Shown piece by piece: positions 52,472 through 61,111 of a stretch of 64,000 nucleotides of DNA (its first letter is position 1; the number at the start of each line of letters is the position of its first letter). Made by a program: the position numbers and the translations under genes. Where the stretch lies: positions 1-64,000 of the forward strand of contig NZ_JADPFO010000006.1 in the NCBI RefSeq assembly GCF_015668515.1, given 5' to 3'. The DNA is from Paraclostridium tenue. GTDB lineage: Bacteria; Bacillota; Clostridia; Peptostreptococcales; Peptostreptococcaceae. The notes beneath the pieces were generated by a model that was not told the DNA's origin, ran no database searches, and was given only the letters and a program-made list of their open reading frames with translations.

Positions 52472-52642
52472 TTTACTTTCCTCCCAATATTTTACTATAA
52501 ATACCCAACTATTCAAATGTTACATTATTTGATATTTTCTGTCAATTTATATAGTTTTTTTCTATAATTAACAATAATTCTATAGTTATATACTATTAAT
52601 ATACAAAATTTAATTTAATATATATAATTTTAAAAATAACAT

Positions 52643-52687
52643 AAAAAAGTAGGCAATTTATAAACTAATAAACTACCTACTTTTTTA
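52643..52687 (-). terminator. Terminator of the cysteine hydrolase gene
   Basis: AAAAAAGTAGG-AA and TT-CTACTTTTTT (outer stem AAAAAAGTAG/CTACTTTTTT) with a short inner pairing. T-run on the minus strand. Confidence 0.75.
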
Positions 52688-52711
52688 TTATAGAATTTTA
52701 TTTATAATTTT

Positions 52712-53350
52712 TTATATTTCAATATTTTTTATAACTTCTATTCCATTTTGAATCATACTGTTTAAAAATACAGTGTTCATAATCTCAGCATTATGTAGTT
52801 TATCAATATTATATGTGTCTACTAATTCAATAGGAACTATAATATTTTTATCAATATTATTTTGATTAAAATATGCTTTTAATGTAACTACAAATTGATA
52901 TATGCAAATATCTGTACAATCCCCAACAACTATAATATTTTCAATACCATTAAAATCCTTATCTTCTAAGCAGAAAAAGCCATTGGTAGAATTTTTAGGT
53001 ATTACTTTTATTCCATTTATATTTTTAATTTCATCAACAACATCACTTTCAATATCATCAACTAAACAATGTTTAGGATAACTTCTAAGTTCTATAGAAT
53101 CATTTGTATGACTATCGGTAAATGCTATTATTTCACAATTTTTATTGGCTAAAACTCTTGCTATGTTAGCTATTGGATTAATTAATGCTTCTACTCTATC
53201 AGAATATAATGCTCCTTTTTTAGCAAATCCATTATTCATATCTACTATAAAAAGCATAGTTTTTTCTAGATCTAATTCATTTATATTTTTACTATTTAAA
53301 TTATTTAAATTATCCTTTAAGTATTTAAAATCTTTTATTAAATTTTCCAT
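52712..53350 (-). CDS. Isochorismatase-fold cysteine hydrolase
   Basis: The 212-residue product of the isochorismatase/nicotinamidase superfamily keeps the catalytic triad positions: Asp in FIVDMNNGF, Lys in VIPKNSTN and Cys in GDCTDICI. The D-x-H metal motif of nicotinamidases (here FTDSHTNDS) is present, so a nicotinamidase-like activity is plausible, though the substrate is not fixed. GGGGG precedes the ATG. Confidence 0.8.
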   Translation of the reverse strand: MENLIKDFKYLKDNLNNLNSKNINELDLEKTMLFIVDMNNGFAKKGALYSDRVEALINPIANIARVLANKNCEIIAFTDSHTNDSIELRSYPKHCLVDDIESDVVDEIKNINGIKVIPKNSTNGFFCLEDKDFNGIENIIVVGDCTDICIYQFVVTLKAYFNQNNIDKNIIVPIELVDTYNIDKLHNAEIMNTVFLNSMIQNGIEVIKNIEI

Positions 53351-53428
53351 ATATACCCCCTTTTTTAACTTTCTATTTCATAATATCAAAATATTTTTAC
53401 AACTTCAATTGAAATAGTTATAGAAAAT

Positions 53429-53477
53429 AAAAATAGTAGTTACAAGATAATTTTATATTCTTATAACTACTATTTTT
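53429..53477 (-). terminator. Terminator of the HutD/Ves gene
   Basis: AAAATAGTAGTTA and TAACTACTATTTTTT pair; T-run on the minus strand. Overlaps the stop codon region. Confidence 0.8.
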
Positions 53478-54094
53478 TAATAATATACTGTACTTTTTAT
53501 AATTTCTAAATCTTTTTCTAGTTTATTTATTAGCTTAACTTTCTCTTTTGAATTTTTTCTAAATTTTATTATAGCTAAATCTCCTTTTTCCACAGTTAAT
53601 GATTTTCCTGATTCTAAAATCATATCAAATTCTTCATTTAAACTATAAAAAGATTGAGCTTCATATCTATAATTATTTTCATTTAGCTTTTCTTTAGCTT
53701 TTATATCTATATAGGATTTAATCTTAATGTATTCTAACTCTCCTGTACAATCTTGATTGGTCATCAAATTAAAATCAATAGCTTTACCATAGCTTATAGT
53801 ATCCCAATCACCACTAAAATTATCTACTTCAAATTTATTTAATTTTACTTCACTGTTATTTTTATGCTTTAAAATCAATTCACCATCAATTACCATTAAC
53901 TTTCTTTGTATATTAGGTAATTTAGTAAATGTGGACTCTTGCATTTCTACCTTAGCTGAACTTACTCTCCATTTAAAATTTTTATTTTCATACGATGAGT
54001 TTTCAGGGTATATGTATAACTGAGTTGCTTCTCCTCCAGACCATTTACTAGTTTTTTGACATTGCTTTTTTATAATTTTAACGCTACAAGTCAA
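53477..54094 (-). CDS. HutD/Ves family cupin-like protein
   Basis: The 205-residue bicupin-like protein has the family pattern. An N-terminal W-x-G-G-x-T-x-Q-L-type segment (WSGGEATQLYIYP) and WRVSSAKVE are followed by F-T-K-L-P-x-x-x-R and a second half ending in a long beta-rich stretch. HutD/Ves proteins are linked to histidine utilisation and cold stress, and their chemistry is unknown. It starts with TTG after AGGAGGGGG. No hut genes are nearby. Confidence 0.8.
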   Translation of the reverse strand: MTCSVKIIKKQCQKTSKWSGGEATQLYIYPENSSYENKNFKWRVSSAKVEMQESTFTKLPNIQRKLMVIDGELILKHKNNSEVKLNKFEVDNFSGDWDTISYGKAIDFNLMTNQDCTGELEYIKIKSYIDIKAKEKLNENNYRYEAQSFYSLNEEFDMILESGKSLTVEKGDLAIIKFRKNSKEKVKLINKLEKDLEIIKSTVYY

Positions 54095-54182
54095 AATATC
54101 CCCCTCCTAATAATTTCACTAGTTATATAAATATACTAACATACTTAATTATATATATATTCAAAGTTATATATTCCAAATA

Positions 54183-54226
54183 AAAAGCTGTAGATAAATT
54201 TTTAAAATAAAATTTATCTACAGCTA
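54183..54226 (-). terminator. Terminator of the 62-residue membrane protein gene
   Basis: GCTGTAGATAAATTT and AAATTTATCTACAGC pair, followed by TTTTTATTT on the minus strand. Its stem is nearly the same as in the terminator at 16819-16861. Confidence 0.85.
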
Positions 54227-54255
54227 ATCAATATATTATTTTTTTATATAAAAAA

Positions 54256-54444
54256 TTAATGTCTAGCTCTTTCTATTCCTCCAAGAGCTATATGAGCAAC
54301 TCCAGCTCCTAATAAAAGTGCTCCTGCCATATTTTTATAATCATTTTTATTAAATTTATTATTTTTATTTTGTTTCATGTCTAAAGCAATACCTGCTGTT
54401 GTAACTGCGGTTCCTAAAACTATTGGTATCATGCCTTTTTTCAT
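54256..54444 (-). CDS. Small membrane protein of unknown function
   Basis: The 62-residue product has two hydrophobic Gly/Ala-rich segments (IPIVLGTAVTTAGIAL and MAGALLLGAGVAHIALGG) separated by an Asn/Lys-rich loop. AGGAGGATTAAT precedes the ATG and a strong terminator follows, so it is a real single-gene unit. No family recognised. Confidence 0.65.
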   Translation of the reverse strand: MKKGMIPIVLGTAVTTAGIALDMKQNKNNKFNKNDYKNMAGALLLGAGVAHIALGGIERARH

Positions 54445-54636
54445 ATTAATCCTCCTAAGTAAAAGTATTTGATTAAAGTTATTAATTTTAATAACTTTAT
54501 AATTATATTGCTCTTATTTTTGTTTTAAATACTGAGTAATATTTTCATGTTTTACCTTAAAGTATTTTATTTAAGTTAAATATATTTTTTATATTTTGAT
54601 ATACTTATTAATAAAAAATATTTTTAGGAGGATATT

Positions 54637-55161
54637 ATGAGATATGTAGTAGTATCAGTAACTAAAGGAAAAGCAGGAGATTTTAACAATAAGCTTAGAA
54701 AAGAAGTGTATGAAAATTTTTCTGCTAAATCATCAAAGTTGCCAGCTCATTTTACTATAAAATCACCATTTGAAACTGATGATATTTCTAAACTTGATAA
54801 TATATTAGAAAATTTTTGTAAGAATAATAAAATTACTCCTTATAAAATAAAAGGATATGACCATTTCGATGATAGAGTTATATATATGAAGGTTTTTATG
54901 AGTACACAAGGACAAACTGTTCATAATAACTTAATAGATGCAATGTCTAAAATAAATTATATAAATTTTTCTAATCATGATGGAAAAGATAAAATTTTTC
55001 ATGTAACTATAACTTCTAAAAAAATACAAAAAAACTTTACTGATATATATGAATACGTTAAAAGTATTCCATGTGAGTTTGATTGTTTTTTTGATAATAT
55101 TTCTGTTTTTAAATGGGAATATAACACTTGGATTTTACATAAAGAGTATTTACTAAAGTAA
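54637..55161 (+). CDS. 2H phosphoesterase (2'-5' RNA ligase family)
   Basis: The 174-residue product has the two H-x-T-x signatures of the 2H superfamily, HFTIKSP near residue 39 and HVTITSK near 127. They form one active site acting on 2',3'-cyclic or 2'-5' phosphodiester bonds, or on related small phosphoesters. Length fits the LigT/YjcG-type branch. AGGAGGATATT precedes the ATG. Monocistronic. Confidence 0.87.
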   Translation: MRYVVVSVTKGKAGDFNNKLRKEVYENFSAKSSKLPAHFTIKSPFETDDISKLDNILENFCKNNKITPYKIKGYDHFDDRVIYMKVFMSTQGQTVHNNLIDAMSKINYINFSNHDGKDKIFHVTITSKKIQKNFTDIYEYVKSIPCEFDCFFDNISVFKWEYNTWILHKEYLLK

Positions 55162-55191
55162 TTGTTTATTTAAGTTATATTTATGTTTTAT

Positions 55192-55235
55192 AAAAAATAG
55201 AAATGGAAATATTAAAATTTCCATTTCTACTTTTT
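55192..55235 (+). terminator. Terminator of the 2H phosphoesterase gene
   Basis: AAAATAGAAATGGAAAT and ATTTCCATTTCTACTTTTT pair around ATTAAA. Confidence 0.88.
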
Positions 55236-55262
55236 ATAAGTCTATTATTTTTTTTAATAAAT

Positions 55263-56603
55263 TTAATTAATTTCAAAATAATTTATATGATTATTGCTAA
55301 AATTTATTGCTTTACTAGAAACGCTTATATCCTTTAATTTAAAGTTTGCAATAAGTGATTTAAGCAGCTTCTACTGCAGCATTTAAAGCCAAGATATTTG
55401 TTTGGAAAGCTATATCATCTTTTTTTTATAATTCTACTAATTTCATTAGATGTAAGTGATATCTCATCCATTACATTAACCATTTGTTTCATTTGATCAT
55501 TCCCATCTTTAACTTGGCGTCCTGAGCTTAATGTTAAATCATTAGCTTCTTTAGGATTACCTTCAGTGTATTTGATTTTCTTTGATATCTCTACAATATT
55601 TTCTGATAACTCTTGAATTGCACTTGCTTGTTCAGTAGCACTTTGTGATAGCATTTGTGACCCACTTGCAACTTGATATGATGCTGCTCCTACTTCTTCT
55701 GAAGCTACATTTATTTCTTCCATTGTCTCACTTAAATCATCAGTTATTCTAATCACTGATTTTTCAATATTTTTAAATATTTATATATACTCAACTTAGG
55801 GTTCAATGTTGAAATTCACTAATGCAACTTCTCCTAAAACTCGAACTGTATCATTTTACGCATACTATCTGATAAAGATCCTAATTCATCTTTTGATTCA
55901 TACTCAATATTAATATCATAATCACCAACTGACATTTTATTTGCAGCGATTTCTATTTCTTCAATTGTTTTTTTAAACTCTTTGTAATATATATACATAT
56001 AAATATTCCTGCTAATATAGAAGCAACAAAAATTATTGTAAAAGTAATCATTGCTGTTGATGTTGTATTTTCTATTTCTTTATCAAATCTAATACCTCTT
56101 GACGTTTTATCTTCATAAATAGATTTTGAATTATTTACACTTTCAACATATACTTGATAATACCCACTATCTTCTGTTATTACAAGTTGTTCTGCACTCT
56201 TATTCTATCCTCTTATCTATAAATTTATATATTTGGCCATTTTGTTGCTTTAAATTTGCAATAGATTTTTCAATATCATCAATTAACTTTTTATCTCCTA
56301 TTGAATTTGCACGTAATACTTTAATACTTTTATCAATACTATTAAAATCTTTTTGTACTGAAATTTCATGTTCTTTAGGCTTATTTCCTGCAATTGAATT
56401 CATAACATTTTGATTAATAGACACTATGTCTCTTCTAATTGCCATAGATTTATCCGTTACTTTATAAGGACCTTTCAATAATTCATGACTTTGTTTACTT
56501 GCTTTTTTTAAATTAAGTAATACATAAAAACTTGAAAATGCTGTAATCATTACAAAATAATAAATGATATTCCTAATTTTTTACCTATTTTTAAATCTTT
56601 CAT
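55263..56603 (-). pseudogene. Decayed methyl-accepting chemotaxis protein gene
   Basis: Pieces of one MCP appear in order but in different frames. From ATG at 56603 comes MKDLKIGKKLGISFIIL then a stop. Next is a four-helix-bundle sensor (56550-56200), then a second membrane helix and HAMP region (about 56190-55870), then a signalling-domain start (55756-55415, EVGAASYQVASGSQM...). After an A8 run a shifted frame gives DDIAFQTNILALNAAVEAA. That is joined directly to SLIANFKLKD, the usual MCP C-terminus. Thus there are at least four frame breaks, plus a deletion of most of the signalling hairpin including the Glu/Gln tip. It cannot make a working receptor. Confidence 0.85.
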
Positions 56604-57059
56604 ATATACTCCTACCCATAATGATATGTATTTTGTTAACTTTTTCAAATAAAATTTATAACTAATTTAGTTTACAAACAAATTACCATGCATTGTAAAA
56701 CATTATCATTCATAGTAATAAAATAAGTATATAATTTTTACTTTATGCCCCTAACACCAGAAATTTTTTCCCCATCTTTAAAACTAAAAAACATCTTTAA
56801 TTATATTTAAAGCATTATTTTAAATTGTAAATCAGAATTTCATATAAAATTTTTTTAATATTGTGGAATATAATTAACAAAATACATTACCTTGTATAAA
56901 TACGATGGATAAAAATATATACACTTTATATTTCATATTTTCTTAGATTTGAAATTTGATAGATTTAAAAATAAAAAAATAATATAACTGAAAACTTACT
57001 TAAAAATAAAAACTCAGTTATATTATTTATTAACTATAAATTTTTTAACCTTAAAACAA
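56604..57059. other. AT-rich intergenic region
   Basis: No gene seen. It contains the former promoter region of the chemotaxis pseudogene and, at 56974-57027, the terminator of the next gene. Confidence 0.6.
56974..57027 (-). terminator. Terminator of the 70-residue zinc-ribbon gene
   Basis: AATAATATAACTGA pairs with TCAGTTATATTATT around an A-rich loop of about 21 bases; T-run follows on the minus strand. Confidence 0.75.
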
Positions 57060-57066
57060 ACTAGTA

Positions 57067-57264
57067 TTAATCTTCTTCATATTCCATATAATCTTCAACT
57101 TCATGTCCACATACAGGACACTTATATATATCTACAAAATATTCATATTCTTCTCTAGTTTCATTTTCTAGACCCTCATTTATTATCTCAATATCAGTTC
57201 CTTCTTCATGCTTAACTAAATCCATAACTTCAACTATACATTTAGGACAATACATTGTACTCAT
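57067..57264 (-). CDS. Small zinc-ribbon-like protein
   Basis: The product is about 65 residues: C-P-K-C near the start and C-P-V-C-G near residue 50 give a four-Cys zinc site. The rest is very acidic (Glu/Asp/Tyr-rich end). The start is the ATG at 57264, seven bases after GGAGGT; the ATG at 57279 overlaps that site. Possibly a partner of nucleic-acid or protein-folding machinery, but nothing specific can be said. Confidence 0.7.
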   Translation of the reverse strand: MSTMYCPKCIVEVMDLVKHEEGTDIEIINEGLENETREEYEYFVDIYKCPVCGHEVEDYMEYEED

Positions 57265-57409
57265 TATATTTACCTCCATTTAATATGATATGTATTTTGA
57301 TATCTTAACTCTATTTTAATATAGCATAAATAAAAATCTACCTCAAAACAATTTAATTTCACACAAAATATACTATAAAATTTAATTTAATTAAATAATT
57401 AACATTTAT

Positions 57410-58027
57410 TTAATCAAATATTGTGTCAAAACTTTTGTCATTAAATGCTTTGAAACACATTTGGATTTGTTTTTTATTATTTCTATTTAAAGATAAGTCA
57501 GGTAAATTGTATATATCAAAAAATTTACTTTCTTCAGTTTCTATATTTTCTTTAAAAGATCCATCTATTAAATCACATAATAAAAATATTTTATATATCC
57601 CATAGGGACTTAATCTTTCATTATTTTTAGATGCATCTTGAATAGCTATTACCCTTTTAGGTATTATATTAACCCCAGCTTCTTCTTTGGCTTCTTTTAT
57701 TGCATTTTCTTTAAGACTTAAATGTACATCAGCCCATCCCCCCGGTAAAGACCAGCATTTATCTATACTTTCTTTAACTAATAATATTTTATTTTCTTTG
57801 AATATAGCACATCTAACATCTACCTTAGGAGTTTGATATCCTTTCTCATTACAAAATAAATCTTTTATTTTAGCAGTATTGACATAAGTATATTCGCTCA
57901 TAATCTCTGCAGATAAATCCCTTATTTGTTCAAATCTTTCTATATCATACTTATCCTTTGAATAATTAATACCTGATTGAGCTATTGCTTGAAGTTTTTT
58001 TGCCCAGATTAGCCATTTATCTTTCAT
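57410..58027 (-). CDS. NUDIX hydrolase with N-terminal helical domain
   Basis: In this 205-residue product residues 1 to about 65 form a helical domain seen in ADP-ribose-type NUDIX proteins of Firmicutes. Residues 67-185 form the NUDIX fold. The Nudix box runs G-G-W-A-D-V, then E-N-A-x-K-E-A-K-E-E-A-G-V, with Lys in place of the usual Arg of REUxEE. It should hydrolyse a nucleoside diphosphate linked to another group. AAAGGGGG precedes the ATG. Confidence 0.88.
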   Translation of the reverse strand: MKDKWLIWAKKLQAIAQSGINYSKDKYDIERFEQIRDLSAEIMSEYTYVNTAKIKDLFCNEKGYQTPKVDVRCAIFKENKILLVKESIDKCWSLPGGWADVHLSLKENAIKEAKEEAGVNIIPKRVIAIQDASKNNERLSPYGIYKIFLLCDLIDGSFKENIETEESKFFDIYNLPDLSLNRNNKKQIQMCFKAFNDKSFDTIFD

Positions 58028-58175
58028 GATATCCCCCTTTAAATTTATTCATTTTATGAAAAATTACCTTGTATAAATTTAATTTTAATATATAGTTCTC
58101 ACTTGTTCTATTATAATTATTTTTTTATTTTATATTTATAATACTCATTTTTATACAGAATATCTTTATTTAACA

Positions 58176-58206
58176 AAATAGACTAGGTATTCACCTAGCC
58201 TATTTT
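58176..58206 (-). terminator. Terminator of the DUF1450 gene
   Basis: AAAATAG-CTAGGT and ACCTAG-CTATTTT pair around ATTC. Confidence 0.85.
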
Positions 58207-58211
58207 AAAAT

Positions 58212-58403
58212 TTACTTTTCTAATTCTTTTAAAAATAACTCTTCATTTTCCTTTATAACTAATTCCCCATTTATAAAACCTACTGCTTCTTTTTTAAAAG
58301 CACGACATTGTCCTATACAACCAGTTTTAACATTTTCTTCTCCAACTATTTCTTTTACTTTATTAACATTAACATTTGAACAAAATGGACATATTCTTAT
58401 CAT
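58212..58403 (-). CDS. DUF1450 (YuzB-like) small protein
   Basis: The 63-residue product has C-P-F-C near residue 5 and G-C-I-G-Q-C-R near 28-34. The four Cys suggest a thioredoxin-like or metal site. The family is widespread in Firmicutes and uncharacterised. AGGAGG precedes the ATG, and a terminator follows directly. Confidence 0.8.
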   Translation of the reverse strand: MIRICPFCSNVNVNKVKEIVGEENVKTGCIGQCRAFKKEAVGFINGELVIKENEELFLKELEK

Positions 58404-58690
58404 TTGAAAATCCTCCTATAAATCATTTTTGTATTATAAAATATACCCACAACATTTATATATAAACACAATTAAATTTTAAATTTTAAAAATAATTCAA
58501 TAAATCTATTTTTTCAAATTTATTATAATTTTTTGTATATTTTCAGTTCTAAAATTTATAATTTTTAAATTTTTTGTATACTTATTAAAAAAAAGATGAT
58601 ATTATATATAAGTATTGCGTATTTGCATACAAAATACATTTTTAGAAATTATATAATAATTTATCATTTGTAATTATAGGAGGATTGAAA

Positions 58691-59302
58691 ATGTCAAACG
58701 AAACAAAAGTTAAAGTTGTAACTGCTGATCCTTCAGCATTAGGACTTTTCGGATTAGCAATGATAACATTAGTTGCTTCATCTCAAAAACTTGGATTAAC
58801 TTCAAATGTATCATTAGTTTTACCATGGGCAATATTCTTAGGAGCTACTGCTCAATTATTTGCTTGTATAAATGATTTCAAGCACAATAATGTATTTGGT
58901 GCTACTGCATTTGGTGGTTATGCATTTTTCTGGTATGCAATGGGATTATCTTGGTTAATACAAAATGGAGTATTTGGTGAAAAATTAGCTGCTTCAGCTG
59001 ATCCTAAGCAATTAGGATTTGCATTTTTAGGATACTTAATATTTACATTATTTATGACTGTTGGTGCAATGGAAACTCATAAGGTATTATTTATAATATT
59101 TGTACTTATAGATTGTTTATTTATAGGATTAACTCTTTCTACATTTGGAGTAATGGAACATGCTACTCATCAATTTGCAGCATATTCTGAATTAGGAATA
59201 GCTATATTCTCATTCTATGGTTCTGCAGCTGCTGTACTAAACGGACATTTTGGAAAAGAATTTTTACCAGTTGGAAAACCATTTGGAATATTCAAAAAGT
59301 AA
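58691..59302 (+). CDS. Acetate/succinate transporter (GPR1/FUN34/YaaH family)
   Basis: The product is about 203 residues with six helices. It opens with the family motif (N/D)-P-x-x-L-G-L-F-G (here DPSALGLFGLAM), followed by FGGYAFFWYAMG. The family forms hexameric acetate channels or symporters in the cell membrane. The ATG at 58691 lies eight bases after AGGAGG; a TTG at 58685 is within the spacer. Codon usage is regular, with a strong terminator after. It may handle acetate produced by fermentation. Confidence 0.92.
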   Translation: MSNETKVKVVTADPSALGLFGLAMITLVASSQKLGLTSNVSLVLPWAIFLGATAQLFACINDFKHNNVFGATAFGGYAFFWYAMGLSWLIQNGVFGEKLAASADPKQLGFAFLGYLIFTLFMTVGAMETHKVLFIIFVLIDCLFIGLTLSTFGVMEHATHQFAAYSELGIAIFSFYGSAAAVLNGHFGKEFLPVGKPFGIFKK

Positions 59303-59370
59303 TTTATTGTAGGGGGGAACGGTCACAATATTTATGACTTTTCCTAAATATATTTAATATAGATTCATTC

Positions 59371-59405
59371 AATAGAGTATGTCTTTAGGCATACTCTATT
59401 TTTTA
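59371..59405 (+). terminator. Terminator of the acetate transporter gene
   Basis: AATAGAGTATG-C and GCATACTCTATTTTTT pair around TTTAG. Confidence 0.9.
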
Positions 59406-59488
59406 TTTCCTTTCAATTTTTATTAATCATAAATTTAGAGCTTTTGTAAATACTATTATTGGCTGATTAATTTAGAAAGGGTGTTTTT

Positions 59489-60910
59489 ATGATTCTAACT
59501 AAAAACATTAAAAAAAATGTAGAACTTATGAAAGAACATCTCCCTTTAGATAAAAGTTTTGATGTAATACAAAGGGAAGTTATAATAGGTGAAAAAAGCT
59601 GTTACTTATTTTTTATAGATGGCTTTATAAAAGATGAAGTAATGGAAAGAATTCTTTCTGGTTTTTTCAAAATAACTAGTGAAGATTTTAAGTCAATTCA
59701 TGAGTTAAAAGATTTTATCCATAAATATATACCTTATATAGAGGTATCTAAGGAAAATGAACTAAAAAATATTGCTAAAGAAGTATTATCAGGCCCAATG
59801 GCTATAATTATAGATGGATTTGATGAAGCAATAATTTTAGATGTTAGAACTTATCCAGTTCGTGGAATAGGAGAACCAGAAAAAGAAAAGTCTCTAAAAG
59901 GAGCTAAAGATGGCTTTGTTGAAACTATAGTTTTTAATACTGCATTAGTAAGAAGAAGAGTAAAAGATCCTGATTTAATATTTGAAATGTTTAATGTAGG
60001 TAAAAGGTCTAAAACTGATGTCGTTATTGGGTACATAGATGGATTAGTAGATAAAAAAACTCTAAAAAATCTAAAAAAATGTATAGATGAAATAAAAGTT
60101 AAATCATTGGTAATGAGTGAGCAAAGTATAGTTGAGGCATTAGTCCAATCTAGATGGTATAATCCTTTTCCAAAAGCTCGATATACAGAAAGACCAGATG
60201 TAGCTGCTGCTCACGTTTTAGAAGGTAAAATATTGTTAATTATAGATAATTCACCTAATGCCATTATATTGCCTACTACTATATTTGATTTTTTACAAGA
60301 TGTAGATGATTTTTATCAACCAGTAATTATAGGTAATTATTTAAGATTAATTAGAAATTTTACATTACTTACTACATTAATGATAACTCCATTATATACT
60401 CTAGCAGTTAAATATGCTTCTCACCTTCCGTTATGGCTAGAGTTTATAATCCCAAAAGACCCTTATAATGTACCTATATTTCTACAATTTTTAATTTTAG
60501 AATTTTCAGTTGATGCCTTACAATTAGCATCACTTAATACTCCAGGTTCATTAGGAATGTCATTATCTGTTATCGGTGCTTTAATACTAGGAGACTTTGC
60601 TGTTCAAACTGGATGGTTTATACCTCATACAATATTGTATATGGCTATAGTAGCTCTTGGAAGTTTTTCACAACCAAGTGTCGACCTTGGATATTCAATA
60701 AAACTCATTAGAATTTTATTGTTAATTCTAACAGCTGCATTTAATTTATGGGGATTTATAGCAGGTCTAATAATTTCATTTATACTTGTTGCTACAAATA
60801 AAACTATTACTGGCAAAAGTTATTTATACCCGCTTATCCCATTTGAATATAGTGCATTAAAGCGACTGATATTTAGAGTTAAACTTGATACTAAAAATGA
60901 AGGTAAATAG
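59489..60910 (+). CDS. GerA-family germination protein, SpoVAF-like
   Basis: The 473-residue product has the GerAA/SpoVAF layout. A cytoplasmic N-domain (1 to about 275) contains YPVRGIGEPEKEKSLKGAKDGFVETI and NTALVRRRVKDPDL. About five membrane helices follow, with PFPKARYTERPDVAAAHVLEG and TPGSLGMSLSVIGALILGDFA. The R-G-x-x-EPE-x-E pattern is closer to SpoVAF than to receptor A subunits. No B or C subunit genes are adjacent, which also fits SpoVAF, a helper that associates with other GerA-type complexes at the inner spore membrane. AGAAAGGGTG precedes the ATG. Confidence 0.85.
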   Translation: MILTKNIKKNVELMKEHLPLDKSFDVIQREVIIGEKSCYLFFIDGFIKDEVMERILSGFFKITSEDFKSIHELKDFIHKYIPYIEVSKENELKNIAKEVLSGPMAIIIDGFDEAIILDVRTYPVRGIGEPEKEKSLKGAKDGFVETIVFNTALVRRRVKDPDLIFEMFNVGKRSKTDVVIGYIDGLVDKKTLKNLKKCIDEIKVKSLVMSEQSIVEALVQSRWYNPFPKARYTERPDVAAAHVLEGKILLIIDNSPNAIILPTTIFDFLQDVDDFYQPVIIGNYLRLIRNFTLLTTLMITPLYTLAVKYASHLPLWLEFIIPKDPYNVPIFLQFLILEFSVDALQLASLNTPGSLGMSLSVIGALILGDFAVQTGWFIPHTILYMAIVALGSFSQPSVDLGYSIKLIRILLLILTAAFNLWGFIAGLIISFILVATNKTITGKSYLYPLIPFEYSALKRLIFRVKLDTKNEGK

Positions 60911-60956
60911 TAAATACAAAAATGATACCTATTTTAAGGTATCATTTTTGTATTTA
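60911..60956 (+). terminator. Terminator of the SpoVAF-like gene
   Basis: AAATACAAAAATGATACC pairs with GGTATCATTTTTGTATTT around TATTTTAA. Confidence 0.9.
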
Positions 60957-61015
60957 CTTAACTTGAATTATATTCCTTACATTATTATATATTTTTTAAA
61001 TTAATAATATAAATT

Positions 61016-61044
61016 TTGACATAATAAGATTGAATATATTTAAT
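61016..61044 (+). promoter_or_regulatory. Sigma-A promoter of typA
   Basis: TTGACA (61016-61021), 17-base spacer, TTTAAT (61039-61044). The leader is about 60 bases. Confidence 0.7.
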
Positions 61045-61111
61045 TCATTTTACAATTTAAAAGTGGTGTGGTATACTTAATAAGTTATTTTAAAAAAAGG
61101 AGATTATCGAT

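Noticed and set aside
59315-59365. Short leader peptide (seven codons) after GGGGGGAACGG downstream of the acetate transporter
   Set aside because: The spacing from ribosome site to ATG is far too long and the frame is trivial.
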